Shown one piece after another: positions 1 to 7,100 of a DNA stretch of 64,000 bases (its first letter is position 1; every line of letters starts with the position of its first letter). The DNA lies in assembly GCA_003838145.1 (NCBI GenBank), contig QYZZ01000013.1, forward strand, positions 1-64,000, in the 5' to 3' direction. A model generated the notes under the pieces. That model had not been told where the DNA came from. It worked only from the letters and a program-made list of their open reading frames with translations, and ran no database searches. A program made the translations under genes and the position numbers. The stretch comes from Tindallia sp. MSAO_Bac2. GTDB lineage: Bacteria > Bacillota > Clostridia > Peptostreptococcales > Tindalliaceae.

Positions 1-27
1 CGAATGATTATTATTGTCTAACTGCAT
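1..27 (-). CDS. possible start of a gene running off the left edge
   Basis: Reading leftwards, an ATG at 27 opens nine codons (MQLDNNNHS) with no stop before the window ends. An AGGTGG-like ribosome site lies 8 bases upstream, and a promoter-like pair lies at 64-92. The peptide is too short to assign. In flagellar clusters flgK often follows flgN, but these residues do not look like a FlgK start, so I give no name. It could also be chance. Confidence 0.3.
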
Positions 28-63
28 TGTTTTTGCCACCTTTACTTTTTTACTACTGAATAT

Positions 64-92
64 AGTATATCACTCTTTTAGGGCAAAAACAA
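64..92 (-). promoter_or_regulatory. weak sigma-A-like promoter
   Basis: On the minus strand TTGTTT (87-92) and TATACT (64-69) are separated by 17 bases, about 40 bases ahead of the possible start at 27. The -35 matches only moderately. The -35 overlaps the end of the 91-162 hairpin. Confidence 0.3.
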
Positions 93-162
93 CCGATTCA
101 TCTCCCACCTACGCTCTCACTGCGTGAGCAAGGGAGGCTAAGAGGTGGGAGACTTCTCGGTT
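91..162. repeat. long imperfect hairpin, possible terminator after flgN
   Basis: The arms aaccga-n4-tctcccacct (91-110) and aggtgggaga-n4-tcggtt (143-162) are complementary around a GC-rich centre that has its own small stems. On the minus strand it is followed by GTTGTTTTTG, so it could end transcription from flgM-flgN. It also has the look of an interspersed repeat inserted between genes. Confidence 0.45.
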
Positions 163-188
163 TTAAGGTTAAAAAATGCGAATTGAAT

Positions 189-227
189 CCCCCTCACCCT
201 AACCCTCTCCCGCCGGGGGAGAGGGGA
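189..227. repeat. REP-like palindromic element, copy 1
   Basis: CCCTCACCCTAACCCTCTCC is followed by the hairpin ccctctccc (203-211) / gggagaggg (217-225). Near-identical copies lie at 4591-4630, 6909-6948 and 9208-9246. All four are intergenic or at a gene end, within the first 9.3 kb. Confidence 0.75.
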
Positions 228-311
228 TTTAACTGATCCAGTTTCCTAACCGCCAGGAGGGGAAGGATCATTACCTGTAACTTTTTCCCTTATAACTTTT
301 AACCTGCTCTT

Positions 312-806
312 CTAGTATTTAGCGTCGAAAATCTGCCGGGTCTGTTTGTTTTTTGTGTCGGCTTTGTTGCCGTAGGGATTTCCTGATTCCTGTTGTGTTA
401 AGGTTTCCAGATTTATTTGAATAAAATCCAGGCTTTGCTGGATTAGGGTTTCGTTCAGGCGGTTTTTCTCGCTGATTTCATGAATGGTTGCCGTCAGTTC
501 CTGCCGCAGGTTTTCGATCTCTTCTGCATCTTTTTCGGACAAAAAAGTAAGAAGGGCAGACAGATTTTGAGGCACCTCCGTGAGCTCCTTCTCCTGGGCA
601 AAGTGGCCGAGCAGCGACTGACGGATTTGTTCGAAACGTCCCATTTCCCGGATAAACTGCTGCTCCTTCAGCGTAAGTTGCTCCAGGTCGCGAACTTTGT
701 TTCGAACCACCATCATAGTCTTTTGATCCGCCAGTTCCAGCAGGGCCTGATACAAATGCTGTTCCTGGCGAAGGGCTTCTTTTAATTGTTCTACTGTTTT
801 GGACAT
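312..806 (-). CDS. flgN: FlgN-type flagellar export chaperone
   Basis: Predicted 164-residue, mostly helical, charged protein of FlgN size and composition (long coiled segments, Gln/Glu/Leu rich). FlgN-family proteins hold the hook-filament junction proteins FlgK and FlgL before export. I start at the second ATG (806), because AGGAG lies 7 bases ahead of it but only 2 bases ahead of the ATG at 812. It lies 28 bases downstream of flgM in the same direction, the usual Firmicute order yvyF-flgM-flgN. The name rests on size, composition and context; the sequence itself is poorly conserved in this family. Confidence 0.75.
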   Translation of the reverse strand: MSKTVEQLKEALRQEQHLYQALLELADQKTMMVVRNKVRDLEQLTLKEQQFIREMGRFEQIRQSLLGHFAQEKELTEVPQNLSALLTFLSEKDAEEIENLRQELTATIHEISEKNRLNETLIQQSLDFIQINLETLTQQESGNPYGNKADTKNKQTRQIFDAKY

Positions 807-834
807 AGGCATTCTCCTATTGACTTATCAGTGA

Positions 835-1125
835 TTAAAGTCTGCTTCTCAGGTTTAGATCCGCCAGCATTTTGTCCACTACTTCTTCCGGTGTTGCTCC
901 TTCTCCACGGGCCATTTTTTCTTTTACTTCCTGCACCCGTTCTTCCCGGATTTCCGGCAACTGCTGATAAGCCTTCAGGGCCGTCTGGAAATCGATGGCT
1001 TTTTCTGAAAGCTCTATTTTATCTTTAACAGAAGAAACATTGCCGTTTTTTTCCGCTGGCTTTGTTTTATTGTTCTGGTAGGTTCTCATGGCTTGAATGA
1101 TCTGCGGGTTGTTTTGAATCTTCAT
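835..1125 (-). CDS. flgM: FlgM, anti-sigma-28 factor
   Basis: 96-residue protein. The N-terminus (MKIQNNPQIIQAM) and the C-terminal half, with the KDKIELSEKA segment and a helix near EIREERVQEVKEKMARGE, match the FlgM pattern. FlgM binds the flagellar sigma factor until the hook is finished and is then secreted. The start is set at 1125, where GAGG is 8 bases upstream; an ATG three codons earlier is too close to the ribosome site. A sigma-28-type promoter at 1168-1194 lies just upstream, which fits the known feedback control of flgM by the sigma factor it inhibits. Confidence 0.85.
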   Translation of the reverse strand: MKIQNNPQIIQAMRTYQNNKTKPAEKNGNVSSVKDKIELSEKAIDFQTALKAYQQLPEIREERVQEVKEKMARGEGATPEEVVDKMLADLNLRSRL

Positions 1126-1167
1126 AAAAAACACCTCTTTCTGTCCGTATTCATCCTTCTATGAAGA

Positions 1168-1194
1168 ATATCGGCAAAAAAAGGTGTTTCTTAA
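1168..1194 (-). promoter_or_regulatory. sigma-D (sigma-28) type promoter for flgM-flgN
   Basis: On the minus strand the -10 GCCGATAT (1168-1175) exactly matches the sigma-D consensus. A TTAA/TAAG -35 (1190-1194) stands 14-15 bases away. It lies in the 99-base gap between yvyF and flgM, 43 bases before the flgM start. Confidence 0.7.
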
Positions 1195-1224
1195 GTGGTA
1201 ATTTATTTATTTCCATTAAATTCT

Positions 1225-1653
1225 CTATTTATCCCGTTTAACATTGACATACATCCGCTGGCTTTTCTTACTGTCTTCAGATTTTTTCGGCTCTTCTTTT
1301 TTCTGAGGTGCCACGGCAGATCTGAATTCATTGGCCATTTCATGGGTGCATTTGTCGCAGAACCGACCGGACTTAATCGCTACGCCACAGCGTTCACAGT
1401 CCAGAAAGAAGTTATGCTCGTCCCTGATTTCCAGACGGCCTTCCCGCAGGAATTTTAGAATCAGTTTTTCCTCCACTTCTGTAGCTTCTGACACCTCTCC
1501 AACGCTGGCGCCCGGGTTATCGTAAAGGTATTCTTTCACCTTTGTATAGGCTTCCTCCGAGTCTTTCCGGCAACGGGTACAGTAGTTATTCCCATCGTAT
1601 TGGTAAGCACGTCCGCAGCTTTTACAGTTTCTGAGATCTAAGGCCATGGGCAT
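1225..1653 (-). CDS. yvyF: YvyF-family flagellar-operon zinc-ribbon protein
   Basis: 142 residues with two Cys4 knuckles: CKSCGRAY...CTRC near the N-terminus and CERCGVAI...CDKC near the middle. A winged-helix-like segment (PGASVGEVSEATEVEE) separates them, and the tail is lysine-rich. This is the layout of the YvyF family found between comF and flgM in Firmicutes. Its function is not firmly known. GGAG stands 5 bases before the chosen ATG at 1653; the ATG at 1647 is an alternative. Confidence 0.8.
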   Translation of the reverse strand: MPMALDLRNCKSCGRAYQYDGNNYCTRCRKDSEEAYTKVKEYLYDNPGASVGEVSEATEVEEKLILKFLREGRLEIRDEHNFFLDCERCGVAIKSGRFCDKCTHEMANEFRSAVAPQKKEEPKKSEDSKKSQRMYVNVKRDK

Positions 1654-1669
1654 TCCTTCTCCTTCCTTA

Positions 1670-2347
1670 TTATGTTTTTTGGTGCACCGACTCTGCGTCT
1701 GCCAGGGCAAAGGTTACAACGGTTACCTCGTCGGCCCCTGCTTCTTCCAGCTCCCGGATGCAGGCCTGGGCCGTTGCTCCGGTAGTATAGACGTCATCAA
1801 CCAGCAGAATTTTCTGATTTTGTATTTTATGAGTACTCTCCTGGTTGATGGTAATACTGTTCCACATATTCCGAATCCGCTGAAGGCGGTTTAGCTGGTA
1901 CATGGGTGCCGTTTCACGGATTCGTATAAGTGCATTGGATTCGTATGTTAATTCTACCATGGAGGCAATGTTTCTGGCAAGCAGATCTGCCTGATTATAA
2001 CCCCGCCGCCGAAGTCTCCGTCGATGCATGGGAACTGGGATTACCATCTGATGGTCTTCCAGTTTCAGCTTTTGGACCATCAGGCTGGCCATAGGCTTTG
2101 CCAGGTAGAGGCCCTCTTTGTACTTTAACCGATGTACCAAAGACTGGGCACTGTCCCGGTAATGGGCCAGGGATTCCACCCCTGAAGGTTTTTCCGCCTC
2201 CATGAGAAAGGGAAATCCCTGAAAACAGGGAGAACACAGGGATGCCTGAGCCCCATGGATAGCTGTGTCCGGACGATGACAGTGAGGGCAGGGATGGAAG
2301 GGAGGGTAAACAAGGTCAAGAAAGGCTTCTATGATTGATGTTTTCAT
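1670..2347 (-). CDS. comFC: ComFC-like phosphoribosyltransferase
   Basis: 225 residues. An N-terminal zinc knuckle (CPHC...CSPC) is followed by a type I phosphoribosyltransferase fold with the PRPP loop ILLVDDVYTTGAT near residue 185 and the basic segment RRRLRRRGYNQA. ComFC-type proteins take part in DNA uptake in naturally transformable species, but homologues are widespread in species not known to be transformable. It overlaps the recD2 stop by 4 bases and lies 16 bases before yvyF, so the three are probably cotranscribed. Confidence 0.85.
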   Translation of the reverse strand: MKTSIIEAFLDLVYPPFHPCPHCHRPDTAIHGAQASLCSPCFQGFPFLMEAEKPSGVESLAHYRDSAQSLVHRLKYKEGLYLAKPMASLMVQKLKLEDHQMVIPVPMHRRRLRRRGYNQADLLARNIASMVELTYESNALIRIRETAPMYQLNRLQRIRNMWNSITINQESTHKIQNQKILLVDDVYTTGATAQACIRELEEAGADEVTVVTFALADAESVHQKT

Positions 2348-4578
2348 GAAGATTCCTCCACAAAATCCAGCAGCTGCACCAGCCGTTCTTCCAGACCGGA
2401 GTAACGCTCCTGGGTTCGGTTGTTTTGAATCATCCGGTACAGAATCTGTTTGTGTCCCACCAGTACCACCAGGCTTCGGGCCCGGGTAATGGCAGTATAC
2501 AGCAGGTTTCGGGTCATCAGTACCGGTGGGCCGGGAAACATGGGCAATATAACGGCGGGAAATTCGCTTCCCTGACTTTTGTGAATGGTAATGGCGTAGG
2601 CCGGTTCCAGTTCGTCCACCAGAGCAAAAGGATAGATCACCTGCCGGTCATCATCAAAGAGGATTGTCAGCAGTTCTTTTTCTGTTTCTATTTTAGAAAT
2701 GTGGCCGATATCGCCGTTAAAAACGCCCCGGCCGGTTTCTTCCTGCCCCGATGAATCCCAGCGTTTCCATTCCAGGCTGTAGTTGTTTCGGATCTGCATG
2801 ATTTTATCGCCTTCCCGGAAGGTTTTGGAACCAAAATTCCGCTCCCTGCGGGAAGCATCCGGTGGATTAAGCACTTCCTGCAGATGTTGATTCATGTTTA
2901 CCGTTCCGGTGATACCTTTTTTGGTGGGGGTCAGCACCTGAATATCCTTTATTGGATCAAACAGATAATGCTCCGGCAATCTTCGGGTCAGCAGCTGCCG
3001 GATTTTCTCCAGGGCCTGGTGAGGATTTTCTTCCTTCATAAAGAAGAAGTCCCGATCCCGGTGGTTCAGGGTGGGTTCTTCTCCCTGGTTGATGCTGTGG
3101 GCATTCATGACAATAAGGCTTTCCCGGGCCTGGCGGAAGATTTCCGTCAGCCGGATCACCTGAATGATGCCGCTGTTTATAATATCTTTTAGAACTGCGC
3201 CTGGTCCTACTGAGGGCAGCTGGTCCACGTCTCCCACCAGAATAAGGGTAGTGGCAGGCCCTATGGCCCTCAGCAGATGTCGCATCATGAGAATATCGAC
3301 CATGGACACTTCATCGATAATGAGGAAATCCGCTTCCAGCGGGTTTTCTTCGTCCCGGCCAAAATAGTGCTCCCCGGTTTCTTCGGAAAAGCCCATTTCC
3401 AGCAGGCGGTGAATGGTGCTGGCTTCCTTTCCGCTGGTTTCTGTCATTCGTTTTGCTGCCCGACCGGTGGGGGCTGCCAGCAATACCTCCAGCTCTTCTT
3501 CTTCGATGAGGCTGATGAGGGAGTTGATCAGGGTGGTTTTTCCCGTTCCCGGGCCACCGGTAATCACCAGCCCCCGGTGATGAAAGGCAGCTTCCACGCC
3601 TTCTATCTGAGCTTCTGCCAGCTGAATGTTCTGTTCTTTTTGAAGGATTTCCAGCCGCCGGCGCAGATTTTCAGGTGCCGGCAAAGGAACTGTGCAGGCC
3701 AGTTCCATCAATTTTTTGCAGGTGAAGGTTTCCGCTTCATAGCAGGGCAGTAAATAAACCCGGTGGTCTTCCGGGCCGGTGGTCATTTGAATTTGCTGAT
3801 TCAGGGCGAGGGATTCTATGGACTGAATCACAATGGATTCACCCACTTCCAGAACGCCCCGGACCCGCCGGATTACTTCTTCCCGGGGGAGGTAGGTGTG
3901 GCCTTCGTAGTTGGCTGTGGCCAGGGCATGGAGGATGCCGCTTTCCACCCGCTGCGGGTCTTCCAGCTCCCGGCCCAGCTTAAGTGCCATACGGTCCACA
4001 GCTTTAAAGCCGATGTCCGGCATGTTTTCCAGTAACTGATAGGGATTGTCTTCGATTATAGCTTTGGCGCCGCCGCCAAAGGCCTGATGGATCCGCAGGG
4101 CAAAGCGGGCTTCGATGCCTTTTTCTGCCAGCCAGAGAATCAGCTCCCGGAGCTGATTGTGGGTCTGAAAGGCTTCTGCCATGGGCCGCCAGCTTTTCTT
4201 CCCGATGCCGCGGACTTCCTGCAGTCGCTCTGGCTGCTGCTGCATGATGGTGAATACTTCTGTGCCAAAGGTATCCAGCATTCGCCGGGCCATGGCTTCT
4301 CCCACGCCGGGGATCAGTCCGGAGGCCAGATATTCCATCATGCCTTCCTGACTTTCCGGCAGCAAGGGGAAGTATTCTTCCACTTTCAGCTGTTCTCCAT
4401 AGCGATGATGTACCTGTTTTTTTCCGCGAACGCGTATCCGGTCACCGGCGTTGAGGCCTGGCAGAACGCCTACCAAAGTCAGCAGCTGGTCTTCGCATTC
4501 CAGGATGCCTACCCGATATCCGTTTTCTTCGTTCTGATATATCATTTCCACCAGTTTTCCTTCGTATTGTTCTACCAT
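2344..4578 (-). CDS. recD2: RecD2-type ATP-dependent DNA helicase
   Basis: 744 residues, normal for RecD2. The N-terminal third holds helix-hairpin-helix segments (GLIPGVGEAMARRM, VRGIGKKS). Then come the Walker A motif GGPGTGKTT, the Walker B segment LIIDEVSMVD, the superfamily 1 motif VGDVDQLPSVGPG, and the C-terminal motifs AITIHKSQGSEFP and LYTAITRAR. RecD2 proteins are 5'-3' helicases that work in DNA repair outside RecBCD. It is the first gene of a run with comFC. Confidence 0.93.
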   Translation of the reverse strand: MVEQYEGKLVEMIYQNEENGYRVGILECEDQLLTLVGVLPGLNAGDRIRVRGKKQVHHRYGEQLKVEEYFPLLPESQEGMMEYLASGLIPGVGEAMARRMLDTFGTEVFTIMQQQPERLQEVRGIGKKSWRPMAEAFQTHNQLRELILWLAEKGIEARFALRIHQAFGGGAKAIIEDNPYQLLENMPDIGFKAVDRMALKLGRELEDPQRVESGILHALATANYEGHTYLPREEVIRRVRGVLEVGESIVIQSIESLALNQQIQMTTGPEDHRVYLLPCYEAETFTCKKLMELACTVPLPAPENLRRRLEILQKEQNIQLAEAQIEGVEAAFHHRGLVITGGPGTGKTTLINSLISLIEEEELEVLLAAPTGRAAKRMTETSGKEASTIHRLLEMGFSEETGEHYFGRDEENPLEADFLIIDEVSMVDILMMRHLLRAIGPATTLILVGDVDQLPSVGPGAVLKDIINSGIIQVIRLTEIFRQARESLIVMNAHSINQGEEPTLNHRDRDFFFMKEENPHQALEKIRQLLTRRLPEHYLFDPIKDIQVLTPTKKGITGTVNMNQHLQEVLNPPDASRRERNFGSKTFREGDKIMQIRNNYSLEWKRWDSSGQEETGRGVFNGDIGHISKIETEKELLTILFDDDRQVIYPFALVDELEPAYAITIHKSQGSEFPAVILPMFPGPPVLMTRNLLYTAITRARSLVVLVGHKQILYRMIQNNRTQERYSGLEERLVQLLDFVEESS

Positions 4579-4590
4579 GGATAGATTCTC

Positions 4591-4630
4591 CCCCCCTCTC
4601 CCTGACCCTCTCCCGCCGGGGGAGAGGGGA
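4591..4630. repeat. REP-like palindromic element, copy 2
   Basis: Same element as at 189-227 (CCCTCTCCCTGACCCTCTCC followed by a cgccggggga hairpin). It sits 12 bases upstream of the recD2 start codon, so it would fall in that gene's leader. Confidence 0.75.
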
Positions 4631-4714
4631 CGTTTTGGACACCGGGACGCATCTTATTTTCCCCGAAAGGCACGGAATAAATAACCTGCCTTTCCATCTG
4701 CTTTTCCATCTGTT

Positions 4715-5389
4715 TTACCTGTTGTTCTTGATTCTTCGCCCCAGAGCCCGGATGTCATCATCGATGAATTCGTGTTCAACACTGGCAACATTAAATCGAA
4801 AGAGTCGGAAGGCAAACTGAATGATAGGTCCGATGGAAAGAACGATAATCAGGGTTCCCAGGCCCACATGTCCTCCCAATAGCCAGCCAGCAATCAGTAC
4901 GATGCCTTCGATGGTTCCACGGACAACGCCAACGGGTCGACGGGTTCTTTTGACCAAAGCCACCATCAGACCGTCTCTCGGGCCGCAGCCAAGGCCGACG
5001 CTGATATAGAGAAAACTGCCGATGCCAATGAGGAAAAGGCCAATAATTACCTGGATAACGCCGATCCAGAAAATATTTTGCTCCGGAATCAGGTTGTTTA
5101 GCATGTAAAAGTCGATAAACAGACCTATAAACATCATATTGCCCAAAGTGCCCCATCCGATTTTTTCGCCAAAAACAAAGTCCAGCAACACAATAACCAA
5201 CCCCATCCCAATGCTGGCCTGGCCTATGGTGATGCCTATGGTTTTGGACAAACCCTGATGGAATACATCCCAGGGTGCCAGCCCGATATTTGCGTTAATG
5301 GTCATAACAATACCGGCGGCAAAAATGGAAAAGCCAATAATCATCCGGATCAATCGGTACAGCATATGTCTTTGTGTTGGGTGTTTCAT
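4715..5389 (-). CDS. YczE/YyaS/YitT-type integral membrane protein
   Basis: 224 residues with about five hydrophobic spans. The family-type phrases ANIGLAPWDVFHQGL and VGLGCGPRDGLMVAL each follow a membrane helix. Members are uncharacterized or loosely tied to export of small molecules; no substrate can be read from the sequence. It ends in a short charged tail (DDDIRALGRRIKNNR). It is transcribed alone, with the REP element and recD2 downstream. Confidence 0.8.
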   Translation of the reverse strand: MKHPTQRHMLYRLIRMIIGFSIFAAGIVMTINANIGLAPWDVFHQGLSKTIGITIGQASIGMGLVIVLLDFVFGEKIGWGTLGNMMFIGLFIDFYMLNNLIPEQNIFWIGVIQVIIGLFLIGIGSFLYISVGLGCGPRDGLMVALVKRTRRPVGVVRGTIEGIVLIAGWLLGGHVGLGTLIIVLSIGPIIQFAFRLFRFNVASVEHEFIDDDIRALGRRIKNNR

Positions 5390-5430
5390 GTTTTAAAGTC
5401 CTTCCCGGTTTAAATTAAAAAATTCTATTC

Positions 5431-5595
5431 TTAATGCCAGTAGCTCAGACGTATAAGCTGAAGCAAGATATCGGCCTGATTTTCGCAGATTTGTATCTCA
5501 TTCTCACTTAAGCGAGTATATAGAAGCGGTTCTATTTTTCTGGATTCCAGATGCCACAACAGAGTTTTGAATCGGGGATTCAGGATTCTATACAT
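5431..5595 (-). CDS. small ORF, 54 residues, unknown
   Basis: An ATG at 5595 has GGGAG 7 bases upstream and opens a 54-codon frame (MYRILNPRFK ... LIRLSYWH) ending at 5431. An extended -10 (TGTTATAAT) lies 37 bases ahead of the start. The peptide is mildly basic at the start and leucine-rich later, with one Cys; no family is recognised. A start, ribosome site and promoter in the right order make it more likely than chance that this is a gene. It could alternatively be the leader of the YczE-type gene 41 bases downstream. Confidence 0.45.
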   Translation of the reverse strand: MYRILNPRFKTLLWHLESRKIEPLLYTRLSENEIQICENQADILLQLIRLSYWH

Positions 5596-5631
5596 GATAT
5601 CGCTCCCTGAAACGTTTTGGTGAATACTGCT

Positions 5632-5640
5632 ATTATAACA
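5632..5640 (-). promoter_or_regulatory. extended -10 promoter element
   Basis: Minus strand TGTTATAAT, a perfect extended -10 hexamer with its TG. No good -35 is seen 17 bases upstream. It would drive the 54-codon ORF and the YczE-type gene. Confidence 0.5.
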
Positions 5641-5679
5641 TGACGTTGATTTTTATTAAAGTTTAAGGCTTCAGGCTTT

Positions 5680-5935
5680 GGATAATTGATAATTAAGTTC
5701 AAAAGCGTTAATAACAAAGGCGTGAGGCAATTGACAGTTGAGAATGGATAATGGATAATGGATAATGGATAGTTGATATTGGATAGTTGATAATTGATAA
5801 TGGATAATTAAGTTCAAAAGCGTTAATAACAAAGGCGTAAGGCAATTGACAGTTGAGAATGGATAAAGGATAATGGATAATTAAGTTCAAAAGCGTTAAT
5901 AACAAAGACAAGAGGGCGAGGGTAGTGGATAATGG
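5680..5935. repeat. GGATAAT-rich repeat block
   Basis: Three copies of a unit that begins aattaagttcaaaagcgtta start at 5691, 5806 and 5879. Between them run short tandem ggataat/gatagttgat units and cagttgagaatggata. Related pieces occur at 39611-39650 and 63550-63590. No credible gene lies within it. It fills most of the 561-base gap between the YczE-type gene and glcK and ends just before the glcK ribosome site. Confidence 0.8.
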
Positions 5936-5950
5936 AAGGGGGCGGCGAGT

Positions 5951-6922
5951 GTGTATTATATTGGTGTTGATCTTGGAGGCAGTTCCATAAAGGCCGGACT
6001 GGTAACGGAGCAGGGGAATATTGTTATGAAAGGTCAGAAGCAGACGAAGGTAAAAGAAGGGTCTGAAGTGGTTATTCGGGATATGGCCAGTCTGATAGAA
6101 GAGCTGCTGGAGGAGTCTGAGCTGGACGGACGGGAAGTTGGGGGTATTGGAGTCGGCATTCCCGGAGCTGCCCGGGAAGACGGGCTGGTTTATTTTGCCA
6201 CAAATATTTTTTGGACCAATGTGCCGCTGGGAAGTCAGCTGAAGGGAATGACCAATAAGTCGGTTCATGTTGCCAATGATGCCACCATGGCAGCGGTAGC
6301 CGAATATACCCTTGGCATTACAAAGGGTTCGGCCAATTCTCTGTTTATTACTTTGGGCACCGGTGTTGGAGGCGGTGTTATTATCAATCATCAGGTTTAT
6401 AGCGGCAGTCATGGCATAGGGACTGAACTTGGCCATATGGTGGTGGGAAAAAATCCGGACTATGACTGTACCTGTGGTAATAATGGCTGCTGGGAGACTT
6501 TTGCTTCCGGCACAGCTATGAAGAATCATGCCCGCAGGTTGTTGGAACAGGGGCATGAGAGTATTTTGCCGGACTTGGCAAAAGGAGACCCGGAGGGGAT
6601 TAACATACGGAATCTCTTCGACGGTTTCCGTCAGAAGGATGAGGTGTGCATACAGGTTGTAAACCGCATGACCCGCTATCTGGCTTCCGGTATTGCCAAT
6701 CTCATTAATATATTTGATCCGGAAGTCATCGCTTTGGGGGGCGGGATTTCTGCTTCTGCTGACTGTTTTTTGGAGGATTTAAAGGCTTTGGTGGCTCAGC
6801 GGATTTATGTTAAGAGCATGAATGTCACCCGCATTGAGATATCTCAGTTGGGTAATGATGCCGGGATTATTGGTGCGGCCATGTATGCTAAAACTATGGA
6901 AAGTAATTCACCCTCTCCCTAA
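5951..6922 (+). CDS. glcK: ROK-family glucokinase
   Basis: 323 residues, standard for ROK glucokinases. Visible features are the N-terminal ATP loop GVDLGGSSIKAGLV, the catalytic Asp of VANDATMAA (about residue 110), the glycine-rich FITLGTGVGGGV, and the ROK zinc site His162 plus CTCGNNGC (Cys173/175/180). It phosphorylates glucose to glucose-6-phosphate. The start is GTG with a GGGGGCGG site upstream. Its last codons (NSPSP) are encoded by the edge of the REP element at 6909, so the C-terminus appears to have grown into the repeat. It is one of only two plus-strand genes here. Confidence 0.92.
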   Translation: MYYIGVDLGGSSIKAGLVTEQGNIVMKGQKQTKVKEGSEVVIRDMASLIEELLEESELDGREVGGIGVGIPGAAREDGLVYFATNIFWTNVPLGSQLKGMTNKSVHVANDATMAAVAEYTLGITKGSANSLFITLGTGVGGGVIINHQVYSGSHGIGTELGHMVVGKNPDYDCTCGNNGCWETFASGTAMKNHARRLLEQGHESILPDLAKGDPEGINIRNLFDGFRQKDEVCIQVVNRMTRYLASGIANLINIFDPEVIALGGGISASADCFLEDLKALVAQRIYVKSMNVTRIEISQLGNDAGIIGAAMYAKTMESNSPSP

Positions 6923-6948
6923 CCCTCTCCCGTCGAGGGAGAGGGGAT
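6909..6948. repeat. REP-like palindromic element, copy 3
   Basis: CCCTCTCCCTAACCCTCTCC followed by the cgtcgagggagagggg hairpin. It contains the glcK stop codon and could serve as its terminator, as a T-run (gattttt) follows on the plus strand. Confidence 0.75.
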
Positions 6949-6953
6949 TTTTA

Positions 6954-7080
6954 GAGCTGACTCTTTCCATTGAGAGAGACTTTGAGAACTGAATCTTTCC
7001 ATCGAGAGGAGACTTTGAGAACTGAATCTATCCATCGAGAGGAGACTTTCAAATCTGATTCTTCGAATAGAGGGGATATT
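6954..7080. repeat. degenerate 33-bp tandem repeat, four units
   Basis: Units start at 6954, 6984, 7017 and 7050. The two central ones (gagaactgaatct-t/a-tccatc...) are 33 bases and differ at one position; the outer two are diverged. The array follows directly on REP copy 3 and stops before the histidine kinase stop codon. Confidence 0.7.
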
Positions 7081-7100
7081 CACAGGTCGTGACCGGCCAG

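Noticed and set aside
5680-5935. Insertion sequence or integrated element
   Set aside because: No transposase, no terminal inverted repeats and no target duplication are seen.
5708-6556. 282-codon minus-strand ORF opposite glcK
   Set aside because: It is antisense to a clear ROK kinase, and its end is the translated GGATAAT repeat (NYPLSIINYPISTIHYPLS type), a known artefact.
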